64,000 bases of DNA from contig NZ_FTNK01000011.1 of assembly GCF_900156375.1 (NCBI RefSeq), positions 62,001 to 126,000 of the forward strand, in the 5' to 3' direction. Positions 1 through 7,885 of the stretch are shown piece after piece. The translations under genes and the position numbers were made by a program. The notes below the pieces were generated by a model. The model searched no databases. It worked only from the letters and a program-made list of their open reading frames with translations, and had not been told where the DNA came from. This stretch comes from Paenibacillus macquariensis (GTDB lineage Bacteria > Bacillota > Bacilli > Paenibacillales > Paenibacillaceae). Within the stretch, counting starts at the first letter, position 1. Each line of letters opens with the position of its first letter.

Positions 1-773
1 AACGCCTTGAACAACTGATCATAACCAAAGAGCAATAGCCCCACAGTGGTTAATGATCCAATACCTCCGATAAGTGCACCTTCTATAAAGAAAGGCCAGC
101 GGATGAAATAATTCGTCGCGCCTACCAATTTCATAATGCCAATCTCACGACGACGCGCTAATATGGTGACTCTAATCGTATTCGATATTAAGAACATCGA
201 CATGATACCAAGACCTACAACAAATATGAATCCGATGTTACGCACAGCACGTGTAATTTTGAATAACTTCTCAACAGCGCCCTCACCATACTTCACCTTC
301 ATAATCGGCTTTTCAGGATGACTTTCGTTAAGTGCAGAGATTTTGTCCGCAACATGTGCAACTGTCGTTGCCTCAACCACTTCCACCGACAATGTATCTG
401 GTAGAGGATTATGGTCTTTATCGAAACCTTCAAGTAGTGCCTTACCGTCTGCACCTAAGCTCTCACTGAATTCTTTCAATCCCTGCTCTTTAGATATGAA
501 GGTAATCTTGCTAACCTCAGGCATAAGTCCAATCTCTGTCTCCATCTTTCCCCGCATTTGCTCATTTACTTCGAGATTCAAATACACCTTAATCTCAACT
601 TGACTATCCACTTCATCCGCTAACTGATTCACGTTTACAACCAATAAAACAAATACACCTAGAACGAAAAGAGAGACCACAATAGATGTAATGGAAGCAA
701 TAGACATCCAACCATTACGGAATATGTTCTTGCACCCTTCCCGCAGATGCCGCAAGAAGGTGTTAAAACTCAT
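1..773 (-). CDS. ftsX: Cell division ABC transporter permease FtsX (3' end outside window)
   Basis: FtsX is the membrane partner of FtsE and activates peptidoglycan hydrolases at the division site or lateral wall. The gene starts at the ATG at 773 (MSFNTFLRHLREG) and runs off the left edge, leaving about 257 codons. The translation shows a short cytoplasmic N-terminus, a first membrane segment rich in V, L and F at about residues 25-47, an extracellular domain with KVYLN and ISKEQGLKEF motifs, and a second membrane segment (FVVGLGIMSMFLISNTI). These are followed by the cytoplasmic RRREIGIMKLVGAT stretch characteristic of the FtsX/MacB permease fold and the start of the next membrane helix. 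The start overlaps the ftsE stop by 11 bp, so the two are translationally coupled. Identification is secure; the C-terminus cannot be judged. Confidence 0.95.
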   Translation of the reverse strand, partial: MSFNTFLRHLREGCKNIFRNGWMSIASITSIVVSLFVLGVFVLLVVNVNQLADEVDSQVEIKVYLNLEVNEQMRGKMETEIGLMPEVSKITFISKEQGLKEFSESLGADGKALLEGFDKDHNPLPDTLSVEVVEATTVAHVADKISALNESHPEKPIMKVKYGEGAVEKLFKITRAVRNIGFIFVVGLGIMSMFLISNTIRVTILARRREIGIMKLVGATNYFIRWPFFIEGALIGGIGSLTTVGLLLFGYDQLFKA

Positions 774-1449
774 ATCCATATTCCCCTCTCAATTGATCTC
801 TCACAATGTTCCCTTGCTCGATTGCAATAACGCGTTTACGCATTTTGTTCACGATATCTTTGTTATGAGTAGCCATGACGATCGTTGTCCCACGAAAGTT
901 AATCTCGTCAAGCAACTGCATAATACCCCATGAAGTCTCAGGATCTAAATTCCCCGTAGGCTCGTCCGCTATAATAACAGCAGGATTATTCACAATAGCT
1001 CTAGCAATCGCTATCCGTTGTTGCTCCCCACCAGAGAGTTGATCTGGTTCACGTCCAGCTTTATTCTTGAGTCCCACGAGATCCAATACTTCCATAACAC
1101 GCTTCTTGATTACTTTCTTCGGCGTTTCGATAACTTCCATAGCGAATGCAACATTCTCGTAAGCTGTCATGCGAGGAAGGAGTCTGAAATCCTGAAAAAT
1201 AACTCCGATATTACGGCGAACGTAAGGAATTTTACGTGGTTTAAGCTTACCAATGTTAAACCCATTTACCGATATTTGGCCTTTTGTTGGAACTTCTTCT
1301 CTATAGATAAGCTTCATAAACGTCGATTTACCTGCGCCAGAGGGCCCAACAACATATACAAACTCATTACGGTCAATCTTTACGGTTACACCCTGTAGGG
1401 CATTCGTTCCATTCTTATATGTCTTCCATACATCTTGCATCTCTATCAC
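763..1449 (-). CDS. ftsE: Cell division ATP-binding protein FtsE
   Basis: FtsE is the ABC-type ATPase that drives FtsX. With the GTG start at 1449 the product is 228 aa, the usual length for this family in Bacillales. That start has AGGA nine bases upstream. An in-frame ATG at 1470 has no ribosome binding site and would add seven atypical residues. Visible motifs are Walker A GPSGAGKST (residues 35-43), the signature LSGGEQQRIAIARA, Walker B VIIADEPTGNLD and a switch histidine in MATHNKD. The gene is followed by the overlapping ftsX. In B. subtilis ftsEX lies near prfB-secA; here about 27 kb of other genes separate them. Confidence 0.96.
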   Translation of the reverse strand: MIEMQDVWKTYKNGTNALQGVTVKIDRNEFVYVVGPSGAGKSTFMKLIYREEVPTKGQISVNGFNIGKLKPRKIPYVRRNIGVIFQDFRLLPRMTAYENVAFAMEVIETPKKVIKKRVMEVLDLVGLKNKAGREPDQLSGGEQQRIAIARAIVNNPAVIIADEPTGNLDPETSWGIMQLLDEINFRGTTIVMATHNKDIVNKMRKRVIAIEQGNIVRDQLRGEYGYEF

Positions 1450-1545
1450 ATTATCACGTCCTAATTCCATAATCAGACAATATTATTTCGACATGTTCTA
1501 TCCATTTCCTTTAAAAAAGTATAAATTTCACCACTAATATTTATT

Positions 1546-1561
1546 GTAACAAATTTGTTAC
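1546..1561. promoter_or_regulatory. 16-bp perfect palindrome between divergent ftsE and vanW-like genes
   Basis: GTAACAAATTTGTTAC is a perfect palindrome centred in the 205-bp divergent region. It is a plausible operator for one or both genes. Its half-sites (GTAACA/TGTTAC) recur with different spacing upstream of yhbD (5726-5749). No protein that binds it can be named from sequence. Confidence 0.45.
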
Positions 1562-1654
1562 CTTTTGAGTACCCGAAATTTTCCCATTTTCCTTACATAT
1601 ACATAGACAAGTGTATGAATAACGACTAATAAGAAGTTAGAAAAGGTGTGACAT

Positions 1655-3094
1655 ATGAAAAAAAATCAACTTACCCTAATTCTATCCATCGCCCTACTGA
1701 TTGTGTCCGTTCTCTTTGGCTTATGCCACCTTTATGTACACCAAGATACGCTTCCCCAAGGAGTAAAAATATCCGGTTGGGCTGTAGGTGGTATGAAAAC
1801 AGATGTCGTCCTGAAAGAACTCGAACTTAAGTCTCAACAGCTTGGACAGACACCTCTTCATGTCTCCGTGGAGAATCAAAAGTTATCAGACAGTGAATGG
1901 ACACTGACTGAGGCTGGTGTTCGATACGAGGCGGATACATTTCGTCTTGCTATCAGCAAATTAAAAGAAGGCAACTTGTTTGAGCGTGTATCCTATCGTT
2001 GGCATTTCGAAAGAAGTTTTGCTATAACTCCACACTGGAATCCTACACCTATGAAATTAAAATTTAATAAGGCGTGGGAGAAAGGTCTGTTCGGTGTACC
2101 TATCAATGCGACACGGCGAATTACAGCCGATGATCAAATTGTATATACACCTGAAGTGTCCGCATTGCGACTAGATTGGGAGTCCCTAACCAATCGAATG
2201 GTTTCTTTGATTCCACAAGATTTCAAGAGGTTAGCGTCTCCCTCGAATCTTCCTCTTAAGATACAACTTCCTGTGATGGTAGCAAATCCTGAAATCAGCG
2301 TTATCGATTTGAAAGCAGAAGGCATAGAACGCAAAATCATGGAATTCTCAACTTCTCTAGACTCCAGTAGTGAGGGCAGACTATTTAATGTGAATTCAGC
2401 AGCACAAGCAACCGATGGTTTACTATTGAAACCTGGAGATGTGTTTGATTATGGAAAAATTATTGCCTTAGCAGAGGACAAATACGGATTCCGAGAAGCC
2501 CCTGTCATTCTGAATGGTAAGCTGGTTCCAGGAATTGGCGGAGGTATCTGCCAAGTGTCGAGTACAATTTATAGTGCAGCGATTCGTACGGGGATGGACA
2601 TTGTGGAACGCAGAAATCATTCGCTACCTGTTCGTTATTTGCCAAAAGGCCAAGATGCGACTTTCGCAACAGGTTCAATTAACTTTCGTTTCAAGAATAA
2701 TACGGGTAAACATTTGTTGATTCACGTTTCCGTTCAAGGAAGGATACTCACAATTAAGTTCTTTGGTACCTTCCCTAAAGACGTTACATATGACATTGAA
2801 TCCATTACGGTAGAGACACTTACGCCTTCTAACAAATATGTTCACAATTCAACACTTCCCGTTGGAGGCCAAGAAGTCATCCAAAATGGAAAATCTGGTT
2901 ATATCATTGATACTTATCGAATTAAAAAGGTTGATGGTGTCGTCAAAGAACGTAAGCGAATCTCCCATGATACGTATCTCCCACAGAAGACGCTGATTGG
3001 CATTCACCCCGATAACCAGATGGATCAAGACGCGCCGCTCGCTCCTAAGGAAAAGTCGATTATTGAGGATGGTGTGAGTGGGCCAAATTTTTAA
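1655..3094 (+). CDS. VanW family membrane-anchored cell-wall protein
   Basis: A 479-aa protein with an N-terminal signal anchor (residues about 5-27, LTLILSIALLIVSVLFGL) and a long extracytoplasmic part. The middle (about 40-240) resembles the YoaR-like putative peptidoglycan-binding region. Residues about 255-385 are a typical VanW domain with LLKPGDVFDYG, GGGICQVSSTIY and RRNHSLPVRYLPKGQDATF. VanW was first seen in vancomycin resistance clusters but is widespread and of unknown biochemical role, so no resistance function should be assumed. The ATG at 1655 has AAAAGG eight bases upstream. It is the only clear + strand gene and is followed by a palindromic repeat region that may terminate it. 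Confidence 0.85.
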   Translation: MKKNQLTLILSIALLIVSVLFGLCHLYVHQDTLPQGVKISGWAVGGMKTDVVLKELELKSQQLGQTPLHVSVENQKLSDSEWTLTEAGVRYEADTFRLAISKLKEGNLFERVSYRWHFERSFAITPHWNPTPMKLKFNKAWEKGLFGVPINATRRITADDQIVYTPEVSALRLDWESLTNRMVSLIPQDFKRLASPSNLPLKIQLPVMVANPEISVIDLKAEGIERKIMEFSTSLDSSSEGRLFNVNSAAQATDGLLLKPGDVFDYGKIIALAEDKYGFREAPVILNGKLVPGIGGGICQVSSTIYSAAIRTGMDIVERRNHSLPVRYLPKGQDATFATGSINFRFKNNTGKHLLIHVSVQGRILTIKFFGTFPKDVTYDIESITVETLTPSNKYVHNSTLPVGGQEVIQNGKSGYIIDTYRIKKVDGVVKERKRISHDTYLPQKTLIGIHPDNQMDQDAPLAPKEKSIIEDGVSGPNF

Positions 3095-3115
3095 AAGATT
3101 CGTGAGATGCGTTGT

Positions 3116-3215
3116 ATCCCCTTCCGCCGCTGTTAAAACCGGGAAAGACGATTCGATTGGAGATGAAGGGGATTTCCCGGTTTTAAAGGCGTTCGCCTAT
3201 CGGCGCTCCAGGGGG
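3116..3215. repeat. Palindromic (REP-like) intergenic cluster downstream of the VanW-like gene
   Basis: Three inverted repeats are packed together. A 14-bp perfect repeat has arms at 3133-3146 and 3173-3186 (TTAAAACCGGGAAA and its complement). A 9-bp repeat, ATCCCCTTC/GAAGGGGAT, lies at 3116-3124 and 3165-3173. A short hairpin, AGGCG-TT-CGCCT, lies at 3187-3198. The first two interleave in the order a-b-a'-b', so in RNA they are alternatives or could form a pseudoknot. The 14-bp stem ends in TTTT and may serve as the terminator of the upstream gene. Whether copies exist elsewhere in the genome cannot be seen here. Confidence 0.5.
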
Positions 3216-3312
3216 CACAACTCATCCTAGGCATAAGAACAGCATTGCAGAAACAAGATCAAGAAAAAATCTATCCTACTACATAGTGGCCGTCAATTGA
3301 ACTAAAAATAAC

Positions 3313-3346
3313 AAAAAAAACGGCGCTCCTACTCGGATCGTCGTTT
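3313..3346 (-). terminator. Intrinsic terminator of the yhbDEF operon
   Basis: Read on the - strand, an interrupted stem beginning AACG.CG..CC and ending GG..CG.CGTT is followed by a run of eight T. It lies 27 bp past the stop of the 51-aa gene that ends the operon. Confidence 0.7.
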
Positions 3347-3373
3347 ATCTTTTTACAAGATCATGAACATCTC

Positions 3374-3529
3374 TTAGCAAATGATTCCGAGCTGCTTGGC
3401 TTGCTGTTCGGTTAAGATAAATTCCTCCGTAGGCCAAAATTCAGCCTCCTTATCTAAACCGAATAGGATGATAATATCATCCCAGACACCTTTTTCGATA
3501 GCTTCAGTTTGAGATATGATTATTTTCAT
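3374..3529 (-). CDS. Small acidic protein of unknown function (51 aa)
   Basis: A 51-codon gene with ATG at 3529 preceded by AGAAGGAG and a good spacer. The product starts MKIIISQTEAIEKGVWDDII and contains the segments LFGLDKEAEFWP, EEFILTEQQAKQLG and a final Cys. It has no membrane segment and is rich in Asp and Glu. It lies 34 bp downstream of the yhbF-like gene with no terminator between, and a terminator follows it, so it is probably the last gene of that operon. The strong ribosome binding site and protein-like composition argue for a real gene. I do not recognise a family with a known function. Confidence 0.65.
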   Translation of the reverse strand: MKIIISQTEAIEKGVWDDIIILFGLDKEAEFWPTEEFILTEQQAKQLGIIC

Positions 3530-3563
3530 GCGCAATCGCTCCTTCTGTTATGAACGTGTATTT

Positions 3564-4307
3564 CTATATTCTATTATATTGACCGACTTCTGCTCCATTA
3601 TCCTGCTTATATTCGTTCTTATATTCAACAAGGCCAATCTCACAACCAGCGCCAATATAAACATTACGTCCACGAACCACTGCTGCCTTTGTATTCTCCA
3701 AACGAATCTCATCGCCTTCAATGCTATCTGCCTGCAAGGCACCATTTGCACCAGGCGCGTATTTTCCAATAAGGGGAATCATCATTGCTTTATTAATTGT
3801 GATCTTACCTCCGCCAATTTCACGGGCACGACTTGGTCCGTACAGCTTAATTTCAATTACTTCCCCGTTCAACATGTTTCCAATATCCACTGAGCCACGT
3901 ATAATAATTTCTTCCCCTTGGCAATCCCCTGAAATACTTAGGGTACCTTGACCTTTCACCTTTTCCACATTTAAACTACCTTCAACTCGAACCTCTCCAT
4001 TTACCTTTAACGTTTGGGCATTCAATCCCCCCATCACTTCTAGTTCTCCCATGATTGAAATATCTTCACTGTGCATGCCTTGGTGGACTTTCATATTCCC
4101 TGTGCAGCTCACGTTACCTGATTTGAGAGATCCCTCTATAGATGCCGTTCCCATACATTTGAAATGTGAACATTCCACATCCCCATGAATGATGCTATCT
4201 CCCATTATTTTAATCTTTGCGTAACTACCTCCCCCTGAACTACCATTGCCTGTAATTCTCAAGTCATTCAGCTGTGCTGAAGTAGAACTCGCTCCGCTGA
4301 CTTTCAT
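3564..4307 (-). CDS. yhbF: Polymer-forming (bactofilin-like) protein, YhbF-like
   Basis: A 247-aa protein made of short beta-strand repeats with alternating Gly and hydrophobic residues (DLRITGNGSSGGG, IKIMGDSIIHGDVE, TASIEGSLKSGN, GELEVMGGLNAQTLKVNGEV, VRGRNVYIGAGCEIG). This is the pattern of the polymer-forming cytoskeletal superfamily that includes bactofilins and B. subtilis YhbE/YhbF. Such proteins fold as right-handed beta-helices and may assemble into filaments. GGGGGAG precedes the ATG at 4307. It is clearly paralogous to the neighbouring gene at 4336-5064: both end with a VRGxxVxIGxGCxIxLVEYxN motif. The cellular role is not established. Confidence 0.75.
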   Translation of the reverse strand: MKVSGASSTSAQLNDLRITGNGSSGGGSYAKIKIMGDSIIHGDVECSHFKCMGTASIEGSLKSGNVSCTGNMKVHQGMHSEDISIMGELEVMGGLNAQTLKVNGEVRVEGSLNVEKVKGQGTLSISGDCQGEEIIIRGSVDIGNMLNGEVIEIKLYGPSRAREIGGGKITINKAMMIPLIGKYAPGANGALQADSIEGDEIRLENTKAAVVRGRNVYIGAGCEIGLVEYKNEYKQDNGAEVGQYNRI

Positions 4308-4335
4308 TTAAGCTCCCCCTTTTCCATGTTTGTCG

Positions 4336-5064
4336 TTATATTTGAACACAAGAGCCCACCTTAGCATCGGGATCTTGATATATTGTATTCTGATATTCCA
4401 CTAGACGAATTGTGCACCCTGGACCAATTCTCACATCGTTACCTCGAACGGTATCTGCCTCCGTATACTCAAGATCAATATGATCTCCTTCAATGATATG
4501 TGCCGTCAATCGGGTAGAGAAACCATGATGAAGTTGTTCCCAGAAACTTGAACTTTTCCATTTCCTCACGACAATGTTTTCTCCCCCAATCTCTTGTGCG
4601 GAACAAGACAAATTCATCTTAATATCCACTTGATCTGCATTCAACAATCCATCAATCGTGAAATGACCTTTCACCGAAAAGCTCTCACATTGTACTCCCT
4701 CTTTAGTCTTCAGTATGCCTCCTACTTCCACCGTATCGCTCTTTAGACTCTTATCAAAGGTCGCTCTCCCGTTAATGAAGACAGTTCGAGACTGGACTTG
4801 ATCCTTAAATGTAGACATCCCATCAATGACCATCTTATCCAGCATAGCTGGTCCTTCTACTTTTGCCGTCCCATTGATGTTCATTGATTCTGCATGAAGC
4901 GATCCTTCTATCCCTACAGTCCCATTACTTGTGAACGTTATGCAATCGATATCACCACTAACCTTACCCATTCCATCAATCCTAACGTCCTTATATACTC
5001 CACCGCCGGTTCGTCCCATACCAGATATGTTCAGATCATGCCTAGGTTGCTGTTTCTGCTCCAT
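4336..5064 (-). CDS. yhbE: Polymer-forming (bactofilin-like) protein, YhbE-like
   Basis: A 242-aa beta-repeat protein (LNISGMGRTGGGVYKDVRI, GMGKVSGDIDC, TVGIEGSLHAES, ATFDKSLKSDTVEVGGIL, GNDVRIGPGCTIRLVEYQN). Its ATG at 5064 immediately follows the yhbD stop (TAGATG), with GAGAGGAAG inside the yhbD end as ribosome binding site, so translation is coupled. The GGGVYKDV start and the repeated GxxxxxGxl pattern fit the polymer-forming superfamily. Gene order yhbD-yhbE-yhbF is the same as in B. subtilis. The two paralogues may co-polymerise; this is inference. Confidence 0.75.
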   Translation of the reverse strand: MEQKQQPRHDLNISGMGRTGGGVYKDVRIDGMGKVSGDIDCITFTSNGTVGIEGSLHAESMNINGTAKVEGPAMLDKMVIDGMSTFKDQVQSRTVFINGRATFDKSLKSDTVEVGGILKTKEGVQCESFSVKGHFTIDGLLNADQVDIKMNLSCSAQEIGGENIVVRKWKSSSFWEQLHHGFSTRLTAHIIEGDHIDLEYTEADTVRGNDVRIGPGCTIRLVEYQNTIYQDPDAKVGSCVQI

Positions 5065-5703
5065 CTATGCTTCCTCTCTTTCATTCATTTTCAATTTCAA
5101 CTCTTCAATGCTAGATGCAATCGGTAGCCGAATAACCCACTTTACACCTTTGTCGAAATACAATTGATCCGCTGATTCTGTAAGAAAGAGGATAGATACG
5201 CCCATCTTACGTATAAGCACCAATTCAGCATTCTTTCCAGCCAATTTACCGTAGTGTTCTTCCATCGTTCTGACGAGCAATAACCCCTCTTCACGCGATA
5301 GTTCACCACTCTTAAGCAATTTCTCTAGTATGTATATACAAAGAATATGATCGAATGTGAACTCTTCCTGTTGCCCTGAAATTTCAACGTATAAATCCAA
5401 TGTCAACAATGACACAATGTTACGTTCTATCAACTCGGTCGACCGAAGTGACGTCTCTCCAGCGCTAGGTGAGAAGACATCCGCAAGCTCATCTAAGGAA
5501 AGATCATCTTTCATATTAATTATTTTATCTACGCGTGCAATAATTTTATGCCTAGGAAAAAAAGTTTCCTGTCCTGTATAGGAAGATTTACGGATAAACC
5601 AATCCTCCGGGATAAGACTTTTCCGTTTCCAGCGATACAGCTGTCCATATGAGATTCCGGTGATTTCTAGCAGTTCTTTCTTAGATATTAAATCGTCATC
5701 CAA
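5065..5703 (-). CDS. yhbD: YhbD-like HTH regulator (DUF4004 family)
   Basis: The likely start is the TTG at 5703 with AAGGAGG eight bases upstream, giving about 212 aa beginning (M)DDDLISKKELLEITGIS. An in-frame TTG at 5727 lies upstream of that ribosome binding site and is less likely. Residues about 5-60 form a MerR-like helix-turn-helix (LLEITGISYGQLYRWKRKSL) followed by GQETFFPRHKIIARV. The remainder is an alpha-helical domain without a recognised ligand site. It is the first gene of an operon with two polymer-forming proteins and probably controls it. A dyad just upstream (5726-5749) is a candidate autoregulatory site. Confidence 0.75.
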   Translation of the reverse strand: MDDDLISKKELLEITGISYGQLYRWKRKSLIPEDWFIRKSSYTGQETFFPRHKIIARVDKIINMKDDLSLDELADVFSPSAGETSLRSTELIERNIVSLLTLDLYVEISGQQEEFTFDHILCIYILEKLLKSGELSREEGLLLVRTMEEHYGKLAGKNAELVLIRKMGVSILFLTESADQLYFDKGVKWVIRLPIASSIEELKLKMNEREEA

Positions 5704-5725
5704 TGTAATCTCCTCCTTCAATACC

Positions 5726-5749
5726 AATGTAACATAACATTGTTACGTT
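5726..5749. promoter_or_regulatory. Dyad upstream of yhbD, candidate operator
   Basis: On the - strand, GTAACA-N6-TGTTAC is flanked by matching AA/TT, giving 24 bp of near-symmetry 23 bp before the yhbD start. The overlapping TAACAATGTTA is itself an 11-bp palindrome. Regulation by YhbD itself is an inference from position. Confidence 0.4.
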
Positions 5750-5792
5750 GTAAAACAATATTAGTCCGTTAGGATACCATCTTCAGCATATC

Positions 5793-5829
5793 AAAAGAAG
5801 GTACCCTCCAAAAAGAAGCACCTTCTTTT
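5793..5829 (-). terminator. Terminator after the copy-1 polysaccharide cluster
   Basis: Perfect 10-bp stem AAAAGAAGGT/ACCTTCTTTT with a 17-nt loop, located 28 bp past the stop of the GT-C gene. On the - strand it ends in TTTT. Confidence 0.65.
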
Positions 5830-5856
5830 ATGGCAAATACGATTATCGATCTACAA

Positions 5857-7446
5857 CTACCCTTGCGGTGCAACCCACTTCTTAATCTTATACAATCGCC
5901 ATTTACCATCAAAGTCATGATAGAGCGTAGCCCATTCATTTCCATGCTCGAACATGTTAGGATACAGCTTATTAATTGCACTTTTTGGTATACCTGGCAA
6001 TGGCTTTGGAATAAGAATGTAGTCAATATCATTACCTGGGGGATCATTCAATGCCGTTTCAAATTTGTAATCACTAGTTATCAGGTACCTTTTTAGATTA
6101 TCACTACTCACCAATAGGTTATACGCAGAATAAGAGTCCGTCATAATATTCGTCCCATCATTCATATTGCTATCAATCCAAGCTCCCACGGATCTATCCA
6201 GTTCTTGCTCCTTTAGATGTTCATTATCCGCCATATTTATAAAGTTGTTCTCATCTGGTGCTATACTCGGATCTGTCATAGCATACGATAACAATCCTGC
6301 TGTCACGAGCATACTCAATACAACGACAGCAAATGCCAATTTCCTTCCTCGATCACGTACAAGACTCAACTCATATGGTAGCCATGCAACCGTAATCGGA
6401 AATACATACATGAAGTAGCGGAACCATCCGAAAGATGACTCTCTCATCAATAATACGAATTGTAGGGCTGGCACCGATACGAACATAAGCAGGATTATTA
6501 GCGTACCACCCTGAAATAATCGCTTAGTGAACAGACGAATGAGTAATACCGCAAACAATGGCGCCGAGTACCAAAGTGTCTTACCCGCAATAAATTTCAG
6601 AGCAAGCCATGGACTATTGAACAGTTCAACAAAACTCTGATCACTTTGCAGTTGACCCGATTGTGCGACGTTAGAATACTCCGAATTCAGAAAGTAGAAC
6701 GGGTTATCCATGATAATATAATTAAAGAAAATCCATAACAGGCCTGAGAATACGGCAGGTATGAGCAATAATATCCATGTAGCTTCCACCTTGTATGCTT
6801 TTTCCCTTAACGTAGGACCCGTTGAATAATAATTTCGATGCATCCAGAACACAGCTATAACAACGCCTACCGCCAAAGCCACGCCTAGTGGAACAGCTTC
6901 ATAACGAGTCCAGAAGGCCATAGCGAGCGCAAACGCCGACAAGATAAGACTGCTCGCACTCCGTGATTTTAGCCAGAAACAAAATTCAATTACCGTATAC
7001 ATAATGAAATAAATATAAGGTGCATCACTAAGCCCATTCGCTCCAAACAAGAACACAAACGGATTTAAGCTATACAATAAGGCAATCGTCAGGCTAATCC
7101 CCGCTCCTATTCCCATCTTCCTACCTGAGCTATACAACAATACCGAGGTCAATGCGGCAAAAATGCTACTCATGAGTACCGCGGCCAATCCATAGGTTGC
7201 TAGTGCAGGAACAAGCGGATAGAATACCAGTAACCCTAGTTCCATTAAACTTGGCAATGGATTCCACACAAAACCGATGGCTCCCAAATGGGGATCTCGA
7301 CTGTACAATACATAGAACGCGTTAGCCACGCGGCTAATTGCATCAGAGTGCATATATCCAAGGACATAACTGATATAAAATCCTAAAGCAAATTCCATCC
7401 CAAACATCAGAATAAAAAGCAGTAATTTTCCTTTTCGATTCATCAT
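5857..7446 (-). CDS. Multispanning GT-C type glycosyltransferase
   Basis: A 529-aa integral membrane protein with about ten hydrophobic segments in residues 1-390 (for example KLLLFILMFGMEFALGFYI and LAAVLMSSIFAALTSVLLY) and a soluble C-terminal part. An acidic-basic motif HSDAISR lies in the first extracytoplasmic loop (about residues 33-39). This is the layout of GT-C enzymes (PMT/ArnT/GT39-like), which use a polyprenyl-phosphate sugar. It is the last gene of the copy-1 cluster. Its ribosome binding site (GGGGAGGGG) lies inside the end of gtrA four bases away. With GtrA and a GtrB-like enzyme it forms the classic three-part arrangement: GtrB makes undecaprenyl-P-sugar, GtrA helps flip it, and the GT-C enzyme attaches it. 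The acceptor is unknown. A 53-bp fragment of a second copy survives at 13265-13317. Confidence 0.75.
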   Translation of the reverse strand: MMNRKGKLLLFILMFGMEFALGFYISYVLGYMHSDAISRVANAFYVLYSRDPHLGAIGFVWNPLPSLMELGLLVFYPLVPALATYGLAAVLMSSIFAALTSVLLYSSGRKMGIGAGISLTIALLYSLNPFVFLFGANGLSDAPYIYFIMYTVIEFCFWLKSRSASSLILSAFALAMAFWTRYEAVPLGVALAVGVVIAVFWMHRNYYSTGPTLREKAYKVEATWILLLIPAVFSGLLWIFFNYIIMDNPFYFLNSEYSNVAQSGQLQSDQSFVELFNSPWLALKFIAGKTLWYSAPLFAVLLIRLFTKRLFQGGTLIILLMFVSVPALQFVLLMRESSFGWFRYFMYVFPITVAWLPYELSLVRDRGRKLAFAVVVLSMLVTAGLLSYAMTDPSIAPDENNFINMADNEHLKEQELDRSVGAWIDSNMNDGTNIMTDSYSAYNLLVSSDNLKRYLITSDYKFETALNDPPGNDIDYILIPKPLPGIPKSAINKLYPNMFEHGNEWATLYHDFDGKWRLYKIKKWVAPQG

Positions 7447-7450
7447 GATA

Positions 7451-7885
7451 TTACGATTTCCCCTCCCCGCTTCTAGTCTTCATAGAAGTTGTCACTGGCG
7501 TAAATGTCCAACGTCGATTCCATATATAATTATGAATAGGAACCACTACAGTGGAAATTAACTGTCCGATGATGTAAGAAATGGAAATCCACTCTATCGT
7601 TACATACATTATTAGAGTGTTGATGACCATACCTGCACAAGATACGATCACATACTTCACAAATTGTTTCACATAGCCACTCTGCCGGTTCTCAAATGTC
7701 CACATTCTGTTCAACAAATAAGAAATAATAAGTACAACGATAAAACCAACAATAGAAGCTACAATGGGATTCATGTGCCACATCTCGACTAACATAATTA
7801 GCACTGCAAAATGGATACCTGTTCCTAGTCCACCTACAAGGCCATATTTAATGAGCGGAAGCCGAAGTAACGAGCGAATGGTCAT
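7451..7885 (-). CDS. GtrA family membrane protein
   Basis: A 144-aa protein with four hydrophobic helices and the GtrA hallmarks KYGLVGGLGTGIHFAVL (residues about 13-29), a conserved NRMWTFENR after helix two, and the matching NRRWTF motif near the C-terminus. GtrA proteins are thought to move undecaprenyl-phosphate-linked sugars across the membrane. The start overlaps the gtrB-like stop by 38 bp, and GGGAG within the preceding gene serves as ribosome binding site. The first 16 codons reappear as a remnant at 13311-13360. Confidence 0.88.
   Translation of the reverse strand: MTIRSLLRLPLIKYGLVGGLGTGIHFAVLIMLVEMWHMNPIVASIVGFIVVLIISYLLNRMWTFENRQSGYVKQFVKYVIVSCAGMVINTLIMYVTIEWISISYIIGQLISTVVVPIHNYIWNRRWTFTPVTTSMKTRSGEGKS

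Noticed and set aside
763..1470. ATG start of ftsE at 1470
   Set aside because: No ribosome binding site; the GTG at 1449 has AGGA at good spacing and gives the family length of 228 aa.
1655..3094. Vancomycin resistance determinant
   Set aside because: VanW-family proteins are common without vanHAX; no ligase, dehydrogenase or dipeptidase gene is adjacent.
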